Source of the DNA: CANIZL01 sp043788645 | Lineage (GTDB): Bacteria; Verrucomicrobiota; Verrucomicrobiia; Limisphaerales; UBA9464 | Direction: 5' to 3' | Assembly: GCA_043788645.1 (NCBI GenBank) | Contig: JAYVTS010000070.1 | Span: forward strand, 1-17,401 | Length of the DNA stretch: 17,401 bases | Shown: positions 6,531 to 15,494 of the stretch, in pieces | Numbering within the stretch: position 1 is the stretch's first letter | Layout of the letters: every line of letters starts with the position of its first letter | Program-made: the position numbers and the translations under genes | Notes under the pieces: generated by a model | Database searches by the model: none | What the model saw: the letters and a program-made list of their open reading frames with translations, nothing else | Told to the model about the DNA's origin: nothing

Positions 6531-9500
6531 ATGTCCATGCTGCGCGCTTTGTCGCTCGTTCTGCTCGTCGTGGCCGTCCGCGCCGCTGGACCGGTTCCGG
6601 ACTTTCTCCGCGAGGTGCGCCCCCTCCTCGCGAACCAATGCCTAAAATGCCACGGACCGGATGAAGCCGCTCGAAAAGGAGATTTGCGTTTGGATTTGCG
6701 CGCCGCCGCAATCCTTCCCGCTAAATCCGGGAAAATCGCAATCGTGCCAGGTAAACCCGAAGCGAGCGAATTGGTGATTCGGGTGACTCAAACCGATCCC
6801 GACGAAGTCATGCCGCCCGCCTCGACTCGGCACGCCTTGACCGATGTCCAAAAGGATCTCCTCCGAGGTTGGGTCGCCGCGGGCGCAGAATATCAACCGC
6901 ATTGGGCCTTCATCGCCCCGCGCCGTGCGCCCGTCCCGGCCGGTGCCGCCCATCCGATTGACGGATTTATTCAGGCACGCTTGGCGGCCGAAGGTTTGAA
7001 ATTTTCGCCCGCCGCTGATCGCTACACGTTGGCCCGGCGCGTATCGCTGGATCTGATTGGATTGCCGCCGTCACCGGATGAAGCCGAACAATTTGCCCAA
7101 GACACCGCCACCGATGCCTATGAGAAATTTGTCGATCACCTGCTGGCATCGCCGCATTACGGGGAACGTTGGGCGCGACGCTGGCTCGATTTGGCGAGGT
7201 ATGCCGACTCGAACGGATATGAAAAGGATCGATCCAGAAATATCTGGCCGTGGAGAGATTGGGTAATCCGGACGTTGAACGCCGATGTGCCCTTTGATCG
7301 CTTTAGCATTGCACAACTCGCGGGCGACCTCCTGCCGGGCGCCACCCGCGATGACTTGATCGCTACGGGGTTTCATCGCAACACCATGTTGAACGAAGAG
7401 GGGGGCATCGATCCTCTCGAATTCCGCTTTCACGCCATGACGGATCGGGTCAGCACGACGGCGACAACTTGGCTCGGGATGACCATGGCCTGCGCCCAGT
7501 GTCATACCCATAAATACGATCCAATTACCCAGCGAGAATACTATCAATTCATGGCGTTTCTCGATAACTGCGATGAACCGGACTTCGATTTGCCCGAGGC
7601 CACGGCGCCGGCACAGCAAGCTCAACGACAACGCAACGCCGAGAAATTAGAACGGGAATTGCCAAGTCACTGGCCCTTGGCCGACGTAACGTGGAGCAGC
7701 CCGCCGCCGGCCGTCTCGACCGACGTACCCGATTCGTTTCTGGTGCTGGCCGATGGTTCTGTCCGATTCAAAGCCCCGGGCCCCGACTCAGTAGTCACCA
7801 CCTTCGTATTGGAAAGCGACGAAGGGCCCGTTGATCGACTTCGACTCGAAGCTCTGGCCGATCCCGAATTACCAAGCGGCGGACCCGGACGGGTTCAGCA
7901 CGGAAATTTTGTCCTGAACGAAATCACCATTGCGGCCATGCCTCGGTCTGGGGGAACCGCGGAAACGGTGACCCTTTCCACCGCCACCGCAGACGTCGAA
8001 CAGGAGGGCTTTTCGGTATCAAAAGCCTTCGATGGTGATCCCACCACTGGCTGGTCCGTCCACGCGAAAGGGCATAAATTGGGGGAAACTCGCACCGCGG
8101 TGTTTCAATTCGTTCGTCCGATCAAATTCCAGGGCGGAACCCGGTTTACGATTACGCTGACTCAAAAGCATGGCTCAAATCATACGATCGGCCGTCCGCG
8201 GCTTAGTTTGGGCTCACCCGTGGAAGACGCTCGTCCAGAAGCCGAACGTCGCGAACAGGCGTTGACGTCCGCGCTGAGCCACTGGTTGACTTCCGCCCGG
8301 GCAGCGGCCGTGCCTTGGCGGTCGCTGCGGCCCAGCTCCGCAAAATCAAATTTACCGCTACTCACCATCGAATCCGACAATTCGATCTTTGCTTCCGGAG
8401 ATTTTACAAAAGACGATACCTATGAATTGAAATGGATCGCGCCCGCAGGAGTTACAGCGGTTCGATTGGAAGCGTTGCCCGACGGACGATTGCCCGGCCA
8501 CGGTCCCGGTATAACTTATTACGAGGGGCCGAAGGGTGATTTTTTCCTGGGCGAATTTTCGCTGCAACAAGACGGGCGCACGATCCCGATATCCACCGCA
8601 ACCGCGAGTTTCGAGAAGAATCATTTTGGTGGCAGCGCGACGGCGATGCTTGCAGTCGACGGCGATCCTCAAACGGGCTGGAGTTGCGGCGGACAATCGG
8701 GTCGACGGAACGAAGCTGTTTTCGTCCTCGCAAAACCTTTGGCCGCCTCCGGTGAACTCACCATCAAGCTCCGTTTCGGTCGACATTTCGCCTGTTCGCT
8801 AGGCCGATTTCGACTCTCGACGACGAGTGTCCAAGGAGCGACCGCGCAGACCGCGGACGATTCATGGGCGGGTCTCCTCTTAAAGCCCGACGACGCGCTC
8901 ACGGAACGTGATCGTTCTGAATTACGGACGCACTTCCTGCTTCAGGCGCGGGAAATCGCGTCATTCACTCAACCCATTCGTGAACTCCTCACGCCGCTCG
9001 AACCGCTCACCACGTTGGTGCTGAGAGAACGGCCGCCCGAAAATCCGCGGCCGACCTATTTTCGTAAACGAGGAGAATACCTGCAACCCACCCAGCGCGT
9101 TGAAGCTGGGGCACCCGCCTTTCTGCCGGCCTTTCCTGCCGGGGCGACCCGAAACCGCTTGGAGTTTGCTCGGTGGCTCATGGCCCCGGAAAATCCGCTC
9201 GTCGCACGAGTCACCGTCAACCGGGAATGGTCCGCATTCTTTGGGACCGGGTTCGTTCGAACCACCGGCGACTTCGGTTTTCAGGGTGAATTACCCTCGC
9301 ACCCTGAATTACTGGATTGGTTGGCGGTTGAATGGGTCCACCCCTCGGATGGCGGAACGCCCTGGAGCCTGAAACGTTTACATCGGCTGATCGTCACCAG
9401 CCGCACCTATCAGCAGTCCTCTCAAACCCGTCCAGAACTCCGTGGCAAAGATCCCCAAAACCGGCTCCTCGCTCGCGGCCCGCGCTTTAGGCTAGAGGCC

Positions 9501-10085
9501 GAGATGATTCGCGACTCCGTCCTCGCTGCTTCTGGACTTTTGGCACCAAAGTTATATGGCCCGTCGGTGCGTCCGTCGCAGCCCGACGGGGTTACGGAAA
9601 CGGCCTATGGTTCTCCAAGTTGGGAACCTTCACAGGGCGAGGACCGCTACCGGCGCAGTCTCTATACGTTTCAAAAACGGACAGCCCCCTTCGCTCTGTT
9701 TAGTACGTTTGATGCCCCCAGCGGTGAATCTTGCCTCGCCCGCCGAGAAGTATCGAACACCCCCCTCCAATCGCTGACGCTATTAAACGATCCAGCGATT
9801 CAAGAAGCTGCCCTCGCCTTGGCCGGTTTAGTTCTCGGACACTCCGGGGACGACTCGGCACGGGCTATTTTTGCTTTACGCCGAATTCTCGTCCGTCCCC
9901 CGAACGAGGTTGAAATCACCCGCCTCATCGCCTTTGTTACCACTCAACGTCAGCGTCTCCAGGCCGGGGAATTATCGGCCAGCCAAATATCCCCGACGTC
10001 TTCCGGCGAACCGCTAGAACTCGCAGCCTGGACCCTGGCCGCTCGCGCACTGCTCAACTTGGATGAATTTATCAGCAAACCATGA
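6531..10085 (+). CDS. PSCyt1-DUF1549-DUF1553 cytochrome protein
   Basis: 1184 residues from ATG 6531 (a TTG at 6519 and an ATG at 6537 are alternatives), with a short Sec signal ending near VRAAG. Order: a PSCyt1 cytochrome module with heme site CLKCH (37-41) and MPP at 94-96; DUF1549 from about 142 to 345 with a second heme site CAQCH (321-325, in a CAQCHTHKYDP context); two tandem copies of a discoidin-like beta module (about 400-565 and 605-770); and DUF1553 from about 874 to 1130 (NPLVARVTVNREW, GELPSHPELLDWLA, RREVSNTPLQSLTLLNDP). The two copies share LRLEAL(P/A)D, STATA and DGDPxTGWS. The family is hugely expanded in Planctomycetes and Verrucomicrobia and is usually paired with DUF1501. 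It is suspected to degrade polymers or glycans oxidatively, but no reaction is established. The stop overlaps the next gene as ATGA. Confidence 0.93.
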   Translation: MSMLRALSLVLLVVAVRAAGPVPDFLREVRPLLANQCLKCHGPDEAARKGDLRLDLRAAAILPAKSGKIAIVPGKPEASELVIRVTQTDPDEVMPPASTRHALTDVQKDLLRGWVAAGAEYQPHWAFIAPRRAPVPAGAAHPIDGFIQARLAAEGLKFSPAADRYTLARRVSLDLIGLPPSPDEAEQFAQDTATDAYEKFVDHLLASPHYGERWARRWLDLARYADSNGYEKDRSRNIWPWRDWVIRTLNADVPFDRFSIAQLAGDLLPGATRDDLIATGFHRNTMLNEEGGIDPLEFRFHAMTDRVSTTATTWLGMTMACAQCHTHKYDPITQREYYQFMAFLDNCDEPDFDLPEATAPAQQAQRQRNAEKLERELPSHWPLADVTWSSPPPAVSTDVPDSFLVLADGSVRFKAPGPDSVVTTFVLESDEGPVDRLRLEALADPELPSGGPGRVQHGNFVLNEITIAAMPRSGGTAETVTLSTATADVEQEGFSVSKAFDGDPTTGWSVHAKGHKLGETRTAVFQFVRPIKFQGGTRFTITLTQKHGSNHTIGRPRLSLGSPVEDARPEAERREQALTSALSHWLTSARAAAVPWRSLRPSSAKSNLPLLTIESDNSIFASGDFTKDDTYELKWIAPAGVTAVRLEALPDGRLPGHGPGITYYEGPKGDFFLGEFSLQQDGRTIPISTATASFEKNHFGGSATAMLAVDGDPQTGWSCGGQSGRRNEAVFVLAKPLAASGELTIKLRFGRHFACSLGRFRLSTTSVQGATAQTADDSWAGLLLKPDDALTERDRSELRTHFLLQAREIASFTQPIRELLTPLEPLTTLVLRERPPENPRPTYFRKRGEYLQPTQRVEAGAPAFLPAFPAGATRNRLEFARWLMAPENPLVARVTVNREWSAFFGTGFVRTTGDFGFQGELPSHPELLDWLAVEWVHPSDGGTPWSLKRLHRLIVTSRTYQQSSQTRPELRGKDPQNRLLARGPRFRLEAEMIRDSVLAASGLLAPKLYGPSVRPSQPDGVTETAYGSPSWEPSQGEDRYRRSLYTFQKRTAPFALFSTFDAPSGESCLARREVSNTPLQSLTLLNDPAIQEAALALAGLVLGHSGDDSARAIFALRRILVRPPNEVEITRLIAFVTTQRQRLQAGELSASQISPTSSGEPLELAAWTLAARALLNLDEFISKP

Positions 10086-11518
10086 TCCCTCGTCTGCCCT
10101 TCAACTCTCTGGCTGGCACCACCCGAAGTCGACGATGGTTTCTTCGCGAATGTGGGCTTGGTCTGGGCAAAATCGGGCTCGCCTCGCTGCTGACCGACGC
10201 CTTCGCGCCGCGCCTCAGAGCGGAACTTCCCGGATTGCCCCCTCATTTTCCTGGGAAAGCCAAAGCGGTCATCCACCTCTTTATGGCCGGTGCGCCGTCC
10301 CAATTGGAACTGTTTGATCCCAAACCCGAACTCGCAAAAATCGACGGGAAATCGCTTCCCCCGTCCGTGATTGGTGGGCAGCGCTATGCGTTCATTCGAT
10401 CCGACGCAGCGGTGATGGCTCCACGCTTTAAGTTTGCACGGCACGGCCAATGTGGAATGCCCTTCAGTGAATTACTCCCGCATACCGCCAGTATTGCGGA
10501 TGATCTTTGCCGACTAAGCGCCGTGCATACGGACCAATTTAATCATGCGCCGGCCCAAATCCTATTCAATACCGGATTTTCCCAGCCCGGGCGACCGAGT
10601 ATCGGCTCGTGGGCCATCTATGGGCTGGGCGCCGAAGCTAAAGATTTGCCAGCGTTTGTGGTCATGAGCACTGGCAGCGGCATCAGCGGGGGGGCCGCCA
10701 ATTGGTCGAGCGGATTTCTTCCCACAACTTATACGGGCATTCGCTTTCGTAACCAAGGTTCACCTATCCTCGACGTCAATAGCCCCGCGGGCGTTGATAC
10801 CCTAGCTCAACGCCAAACCCTGAATCTCGTCAAGGCGTTCAATGACGAGCAGTTTAGTGTCAACGGCGACCCGGAAACATCGACCCGCACGGCCGCCTAT
10901 GAGTTGGCCTTTAGACTCCAAACCAGCGCCCCCGAATTGATGGACCTCCGGCGCGAAAGTAAGGAAACACTCGCCCTCTATGGTTGCGAACCCGACAAAC
11001 CAAGTTTTGCCCGCGCCTGTCTGCTCGCCCGTCGACTCGTCGAACGCGGCGTCCGTTTTGTTAACATTTATCACGAAGGATGGGATGCTCATAGTGACGT
11101 CGTGGGCAATCACACCTCCAATTGCCGCACCACCGACCAGGCCAGTGCGGCCCTCGTTAAAGATCTTAAACGCCTCGGCATGTTGGATTCCACCGTCGTC
11201 GTTTGGGGCGGCGAATTCGGCCGAACGCCCATGGTGGAGACCAACCCCTCCCTGGGCCGTGCGCTCGGCCGAGATCATCATCCACAAGCCTATACGATCT
11301 GGCTCGCAGGTGGCGGTATTCAGGGCGGCCTGACCCACGGAGCGACCGATGATTTCGGTTTTCATCCGATCGAAAACGACGTCGATATCTACGATGTCCA
11401 GGCCACGCTCTTACATTGCTTGGGCTTGGATCATGAGCGCCTCACGTTCGACCACCAAGGGCGCCAGTTTCGTCTCACGGATGTCCACGGAAAAGTCATC
11501 AAAGCCGTGCTCGCGTGA
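10082..11518 (+). CDS. DUF1501 family protein with Tat signal
   Basis: 478 residues starting at ATG 10082, inside the upstream stop (ATGA), which implies translational coupling with the DUF1549/1553 gene. A twin-arginine motif SRRWFL (16-21) is followed by a weakly hydrophobic stretch (about 23-42), so export as a folded protein through Tat is predicted. The body matches DUF1501, which belongs to the alkaline phosphatase/sulfatase-like fold. Visible motifs are HEGWDAHSD (331-339), VVVWGGEFGRTP (372-383) and GRDHHP (396-401), whose Asp, His and Glu residues are the expected metal ligands. No canonical sulfatase CxPSR motif is seen, so sulfatase activity cannot be claimed. DUF1501 and DUF1549/1553 genes are regularly adjacent in these phyla, and the overlap here supports a shared complex or pathway. 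The gene converges on the amidohydrolase across only 37 bp. Confidence 0.93.
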   Translation: MIPRLPFNSLAGTTRSRRWFLRECGLGLGKIGLASLLTDAFAPRLRAELPGLPPHFPGKAKAVIHLFMAGAPSQLELFDPKPELAKIDGKSLPPSVIGGQRYAFIRSDAAVMAPRFKFARHGQCGMPFSELLPHTASIADDLCRLSAVHTDQFNHAPAQILFNTGFSQPGRPSIGSWAIYGLGAEAKDLPAFVVMSTGSGISGGAANWSSGFLPTTYTGIRFRNQGSPILDVNSPAGVDTLAQRQTLNLVKAFNDEQFSVNGDPETSTRTAAYELAFRLQTSAPELMDLRRESKETLALYGCEPDKPSFARACLLARRLVERGVRFVNIYHEGWDAHSDVVGNHTSNCRTTDQASAALVKDLKRLGMLDSTVVVWGGEFGRTPMVETNPSLGRALGRDHHPQAYTIWLAGGGIQGGLTHGATDDFGFHPIENDVDIYDVQATLLHCLGLDHERLTFDHQGRQFRLTDVHGKVIKAVLA

Positions 11519-11555
11519 TCGGACAAGAGCCAGGCTTATGGCGTAAAAAAATAAT

Positions 11556-12383
11556 TCAGCGATTCAAATAAATTTGAGCGCAGTTCCCCCCCCACAAACG
11601 CGCTTGATCCTTCGGGTCTAGACCGCGGAAAAAATCACGCACCATCCCTTCCACCGCTTCGTATTCAGCCGCCAGAAGACAAACTGGCCAATCCGAACCA
11701 AATAAGAGTCGGCCCACGCCAAATGCCTCGGTCAAGATCTCCAAATAAGGTTGCAAGTCCGCGGGCTTCCAGTGGGTAAGGTCTGCCTCCGTTACCAGGC
11801 CTGACACCTTGCAACTAACGTTCTGAAATGCCGCCATTTCACGAATTTGTTCCCGCCATGGACTCAGTGTCCCCGCTCGAATCAACGGCTTGGCCCCATG
11901 ATCTAATACGAATCGTTGTTCCGGAAACTGGCGTACCACCGCCAGCGCCGTCGGCAATTGATGAGGATAAATGAGGAAATCGTAGGTTAGGCGAAACCGC
12001 TGGAGTTGAGCGAGCCCTCGAAGAAAGGTCGGCCGCAGCATGAAGCCCGCATCCGGCTCATCTTGGACGACATGCCGTACCCCCACTAAGCGCGGATGCC
12101 CAGCCAGGGTTTCTAGTTGTGCAGCAATATCTTCTGCCTGAAGATCCACCCAACCTACCACCCCGAAAATACGCGGATCGGCCTCCGCCAGACCGAGGAG
12201 CCAATGTGTCTCAGCGGGGGATTGACGGGCCTGCACAGCAATGGAACCGTCAAAGCCCAAGGGGCGTTGAACCGTGGCAAAATCCTTTGGCAACCAATCA
12301 CGTTGCAACGGAGAGCCCAAAGGAATCCATGGATACTCGACCGCGTTGTAGGTCCAAAAATGCTGATGTGCGTCTAATTTCAT
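11556..12383 (-). CDS. Amidohydrolase 2 family hydrolase (fuconolactonase-like)
   Basis: 275 residues starting at ATG 12383-12381. A longer frame to a TTG at 12416 adds only a poor leader (RSKKSTPSEL). The protein opens with MKLDAHQHFW, where H6 and H8 form the first metal pair, and continues with YPWI at 17-20. H162 in VLDHGAKP, K192 in NVSCKVSGL and D231 in LLFGSDWPV complete the TIM-barrel metal-hydrolase pattern (PF04909). The HQHFW opening and SDWPV end are typical of L-fuconolactonase and related lactone hydrolases (COG3618), so hydrolysis of a sugar lactone is the best guess. No other fucose or rhamnose genes are in the window, so the substrate is unassigned. It is cytoplasmic with no signal peptide. 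It is last in the minus-strand run, 50 bp after the pseudopilin gene. Confidence 0.88.
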   Translation of the reverse strand: MKLDAHQHFWTYNAVEYPWIPLGSPLQRDWLPKDFATVQRPLGFDGSIAVQARQSPAETHWLLGLAEADPRIFGVVGWVDLQAEDIAAQLETLAGHPRLVGVRHVVQDEPDAGFMLRPTFLRGLAQLQRFRLTYDFLIYPHQLPTALAVVRQFPEQRFVLDHGAKPLIRAGTLSPWREQIREMAAFQNVSCKVSGLVTEADLTHWKPADLQPYLEILTEAFGVGRLLFGSDWPVCLLAAEYEAVEGMVRDFFRGLDPKDQARLWGGNCAQIYLNR

Positions 12384-12433
12384 TAACTCACTGGGCGTGC
12401 TTTTTTTCGACCTCAAATCCAGGTGTACTTCTA

Positions 12434-13237
12434 CTACGGCACTAATGCCGAGCTGCTACGCTCTTTCAACCAATCCCAATCCGTCGTGGGCACGGCGGCA
12501 AAGATCCCGCCTGCGGCCCCTTTCGTGGGCGGCCGAACCGTCCCGTCAGGTCCTTTGACGAGCCACCGGTGCAACTCGATATGCCCATCTCCAAAGGATA
12601 ATTGGGCCGCCCCAGCGTGCCAGGATCCCGGTAAATTACCCCATTTCGGCGCATCACTCAATCGGTTTATGAAAAATCCGTCATTGATCGTATCCGGATG
12701 TTCGTCCAGGAACACAAACGTTTGGGCGGGTTGCAACATCTCTGCATGTCGAAAATACTGGGTCCATTTTGGATTAAATTTATTGGTTAATTCACCGGGA
12801 TCACCCACGAGCGCATTGAGCGCCACGCTCCGAATGCGTGGACCGTTATCGGCCCGGCTATTGTCCGCAGGACATTTGAACACCTTGGCTGAACCGCCCA
12901 CATACCGCCCCAGCAACGCACCGGTGAGAAGCGCGGTGTTCGTATTTCCCTCGCTGATTTGCCAATCGAGGATGTTATTGGCCCAGGTATTTGTTCGATT
13001 CCGAGTTTCACCCACCCCATGGTTGTTGACCAAACGATCCGCATGATCGTCGGCGTAAAGTTGCCAGGCGATCGTGAGTTGACGCTGTTGGTTGCCGCAA
13101 ACAATGGCCACCGCCGAGGTTTTTGATCGTGCCAGCGCCGGTAATAGCAGCCCTGCAAGAATCGCAATGATAGCAATAACCACCAATAGCTCAATCAAGG
13201 TAAAAGCAACCGCGGCTCGGGGCGAAGTGGATCTCAT
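12434..13237 (-). CDS. Type II secretion/pilin-like protein with prepilin N-terminus
   Basis: 267 residues starting at ATG 13237-13235. The N-terminus is a class III prepilin signal: a short basic leader (MRSTSPRAAVA), then FTLIELLVVIAIIAILAG with Glu at +5 (residue 16). The residue before the cleavage point is Ala11 rather than the usual Gly. The globular part has FKCPADNS (120-127) and ends with SWHAGAAQLSFGDGHIELHRW (205-225). The His-plus-FGDG module is characteristic of the large Verrucomicrobial/Planctomycete pseudopilin-like families (DUF1559-like and relatives). Such proteins are numerous per genome and their roles are mostly unknown. The protein is expected in the inner membrane or an extracytoplasmic fibre. 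It is 16 bp downstream of the MlaE-type permease gene, probably the same transcript but not evidently the same function. Confidence 0.9.
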   Translation of the reverse strand: MRSTSPRAAVAFTLIELLVVIAIIAILAGLLLPALARSKTSAVAIVCGNQQRQLTIAWQLYADDHADRLVNNHGVGETRNRTNTWANNILDWQISEGNTNTALLTGALLGRYVGGSAKVFKCPADNSRADNGPRIRSVALNALVGDPGELTNKFNPKWTQYFRHAEMLQPAQTFVFLDEHPDTINDGFFINRLSDAPKWGNLPGSWHAGAAQLSFGDGHIELHRWLVKGPDGTVRPPTKGAAGGIFAAVPTTDWDWLKERSSSALVP

Positions 13238-13253
13238 AGAGTTTGAATCGGAA

Positions 13254-14072
13254 TCAGCCGCCCATTTTATCCCAAGGGAAAAAAATGCGGGTCAATACGT
13301 AATCGAGAATGAGAATGAGAACGATGGAATTCACGACGGCCTTCGTCACGCTACGACCAATCCCGCGAGGTCCACCAATCGTCGCCATCCCGTGATGACA
13401 CGAAACCACTCCGACGACGAGCGCAAACACAAAAGCCTTCATAAGCCCATTTAATAAATGCCGGGGTAGCAATGTGTCGCGGAGATTGGCGAAGAAGGCC
13501 GTCCACGGAACGGCGATCTCCATATTGCCACCCGCCACGACCGCTCCGCCCACCCATCCGACTAAATCCGAAAAGATCACTAAACACGGCAGGGCGATGG
13601 TCAAAGCCAAAATACGGGGCATTAACAAGTAGGGTACGGGTCGGATATTGAGCGTTTGTAGCGCATCGATTTCCTGATAAGCGCGCATCGATCCCAACTC
13701 AGCCGCCATCGCCGAACCAATCCGGCCCGCCAACAAGATTCCCATCATCACGGGGGCCAACTCTCGGCACATTGACAACGCCACGAGGCCACCGAGTTGA
13801 TTGCCCAATCCTCGAGAAGTGAGCAACGGACCCGCCTGAAGCGACAACACGCCTCCAAGAAAAAACGAGAGGACGCACACCATGAACAGACTAGCGTTGC
13901 CGATTTCGAAAAGCTGTTCCGCCACCGCCCCGCGACGCCGGAACGCCTGCGGGAGAGCCCGCAAGGTGGCCGCAAACAAGAGCAACATTTGACCTATTTC
14001 CCGAAACACAGGCTCATCAAAGCGGAAGCTTGGGGGTGGGAACAACAAACTTGGGCTTATTCCAATTCGCAC
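13254..14072 (-). CDS. MlaE-family ABC permease (lipid transport)
   Basis: 272 residues from GTG 14072-14070, preceded by a GAGG at 14083-14086 with 10-nt spacing that overlaps the upstream stop codon. A start at the internal GTG 14009 is also possible. About five hydrophobic segments are visible (roughly 58-80, 95-122, 148-180, 210-225, 243-263). The family hallmark RELAPVMMGILLAGRIGSAM (103-122), followed by AAELGSM and EIDAL (134-138), is intact, as is GGPRGIGRSVTKAVV near the end. MlaE permeases work with an MlaF ATPase and an MCE protein (MlaD) to move phospholipids between inner and outer membranes. Neither partner is adjacent within the window, so they must be encoded elsewhere or be shared with another system. 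The tight spacing to the upstream repeat-rich envelope gene (12 bp) hints at coupling with it. Confidence 0.93.
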   Translation of the reverse strand: MRIGISPSLLFPPPSFRFDEPVFREIGQMLLLFAATLRALPQAFRRRGAVAEQLFEIGNASLFMVCVLSFFLGGVLSLQAGPLLTSRGLGNQLGGLVALSMCRELAPVMMGILLAGRIGSAMAAELGSMRAYQEIDALQTLNIRPVPYLLMPRILALTIALPCLVIFSDLVGWVGGAVVAGGNMEIAVPWTAFFANLRDTLLPRHLLNGLMKAFVFALVVGVVSCHHGMATIGGPRGIGRSVTKAVVNSIVLILILDYVLTRIFFPWDKMGG

Positions 14073-14084
14073 TCAAGGTGGTCC

Positions 14085-15494
14085 TCATCTGGAATGCGAA
14101 CTGGCATTGAAAGATCGCCAAAGGAATCGCCACTGGCGCCCACTAGCGGTCTTTTGCGTCTTCACAGCACCAAATAAGAACGACGTGCGCGTGCAGATCG
14201 GTGTCACGTCACGTCGCCAAAAATTCCAAAGCAACGATTGACTCGCTTGTCCCGTTTTTGGATCCGCCTCGTCCCGGTACACCGACCAAATCGGGGCGTA
14301 CAATCGCTCGATCGACTGGTTGGTGGGCAATAACGGTTCCACCGGCGCAAAAACTTGGAGTCGACTTTGACCGTTCAATTCTTTGCGCCAAGTGAACAGC
14401 GGCCACAGATCTCGGCGCCGATAGTCGTCCCCGTTCGCCGTGTTCACCAAGTGCTGGTCACTGTAAGCGAAATACAGCATCCTAGTGCGATCTCGCTGGA
14501 GTGTGGGTCCGGTCAGACCTCGATGAGTATACAGCGGCCAGAACAGGAAGTCGCTCTCCAGACTCGGACTGCTGGCCCGTCCCCAGAGTGGCCAGATTCG
14601 CCGAGCCGTCTTTCCGGGACCATTCGCCCACCCGATAAAAGGCCACGGCGCGCTCCATTCGCTGAATTTTTCCACTCGATTGGTTCGGTGCGCGAAGAAA
14701 AACAGGCTGGTGTAGTCCATCTCGGGCGAGCGGGTTTGCAAATACGCAGGGAAAAAATACCAACTCGTTGCTGCGTTCTCCGTCCCGATCCCGGTGCGTT
14801 CATGGATGAAAAAAGGCAGCAAAAAAAACTGACGTTCATGTCCAGGCACCACTTCCCGTTCCTCCAGGTTATTGAGGCGATAGGTGATTTCCTTGGATTC
14901 GGACCCGACCATTGGCCACATCTGCCAACCCTCTACTCCGGCGCCGTGCCGTGAATGGAAGAATGGAAACAGGACATTATCCGTTTGGACTCCGCGTTTC
15001 TTGGATGAAACCCACAGGGGCGCGAGCACAAAACTCACTTCATCCCGAAAAAGACGGTTTCTCAGGTGCCCATACAAGGGCAACACAGCGCAATAGCCGT
15101 TGGTCGGGTTGGTCGATTTTTGGTAGTAAAAGAAAGGGAAAAAGGTCTTGCGATCCTTCGCCTCATCGTCGGGGGTCGTGGAGCCGGTGAATTCAAAAAA
15201 CTGCAAAAAACGCGCCGCGTACTCGCCGCCAAACCGCCCATAACTAAAGATCGGATACAGCACTTCGTACTCACTCCGTTGAATCGCCGGATCTTCGATG
15301 TGCGATACGAAGGGACTCAGGCGCCAAAGCCACGAACCGTCACTGCGCTCGGAGCCCCAGAGGGGACCGAAAGCTTCGGTCGCCTCGCCCGGCCGAAGCG
15401 TCAGCCGATAGTCATGCCAAGCGGGTCCCCAGTGAAGCTCAGCCTGCGCCAAGGACGCGCCGAGTCCAACGGCTAAGCCGCCCGCTAACCGCAT
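14085..15494 (-). CDS. Exported protein with about 14 aromatic-proline repeats
   Basis: 469 residues from ATG 15494-15492, chosen because it gives a clean signal peptide (MRLAGGLAVGLGASLAQA, cleavage before E19). The frame extends upstream to 15563 without adding a sensible leader. The mature protein is built from a short pattern, two hydrophobic/aromatic residues around Pro, for example LYPIF (79), FFPFF (118), VLPLY (137), LAPLW (157), LFPFF (175), MWPMV (192), LLPFF (225), FFPAY (247), PWPFI (283), IWPLW (300), FWPLY (318), LWPLF (363) and YAPIW (399). These are separated by polar, charged loops at intervals of mostly 15-45 residues. No enzymatic motif is seen. The alternation suggests a beta-rich outer-membrane or propeller-like structure. 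I recognise no named family. The next gene, 12 bp downstream, is the MlaE permease, so a role at the cell envelope is a reasonable inference only. Confidence 0.82.
   Translation of the reverse strand: MRLAGGLAVGLGASLAQAELHWGPAWHDYRLTLRPGEATEAFGPLWGSERSDGSWLWRLSPFVSHIEDPAIQRSEYEVLYPIFSYGRFGGEYAARFLQFFEFTGSTTPDDEAKDRKTFFPFFYYQKSTNPTNGYCAVLPLYGHLRNRLFRDEVSFVLAPLWVSSKKRGVQTDNVLFPFFHSRHGAGVEGWQMWPMVGSESKEITYRLNNLEEREVVPGHERQFFLLPFFIHERTGIGTENAATSWYFFPAYLQTRSPEMDYTSLFFFAHRTNRVEKFSEWSAPWPFIGWANGPGKTARRIWPLWGRASSPSLESDFLFWPLYTHRGLTGPTLQRDRTRMLYFAYSDQHLVNTANGDDYRRRDLWPLFTWRKELNGQSRLQVFAPVEPLLPTNQSIERLYAPIWSVYRDEADPKTGQASQSLLWNFWRRDVTPICTRTSFLFGAVKTQKTASGRQWRFLWRSFNASSHSR

Noticed and set aside
11536..11551. 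Possible terminator GCCA...TGGC followed by an A-run between convergent genes
   Set aside because: The stem is only 4 bp and the homopolymer is A on the strand that needs T. For the opposite strand the T-run precedes the stem.
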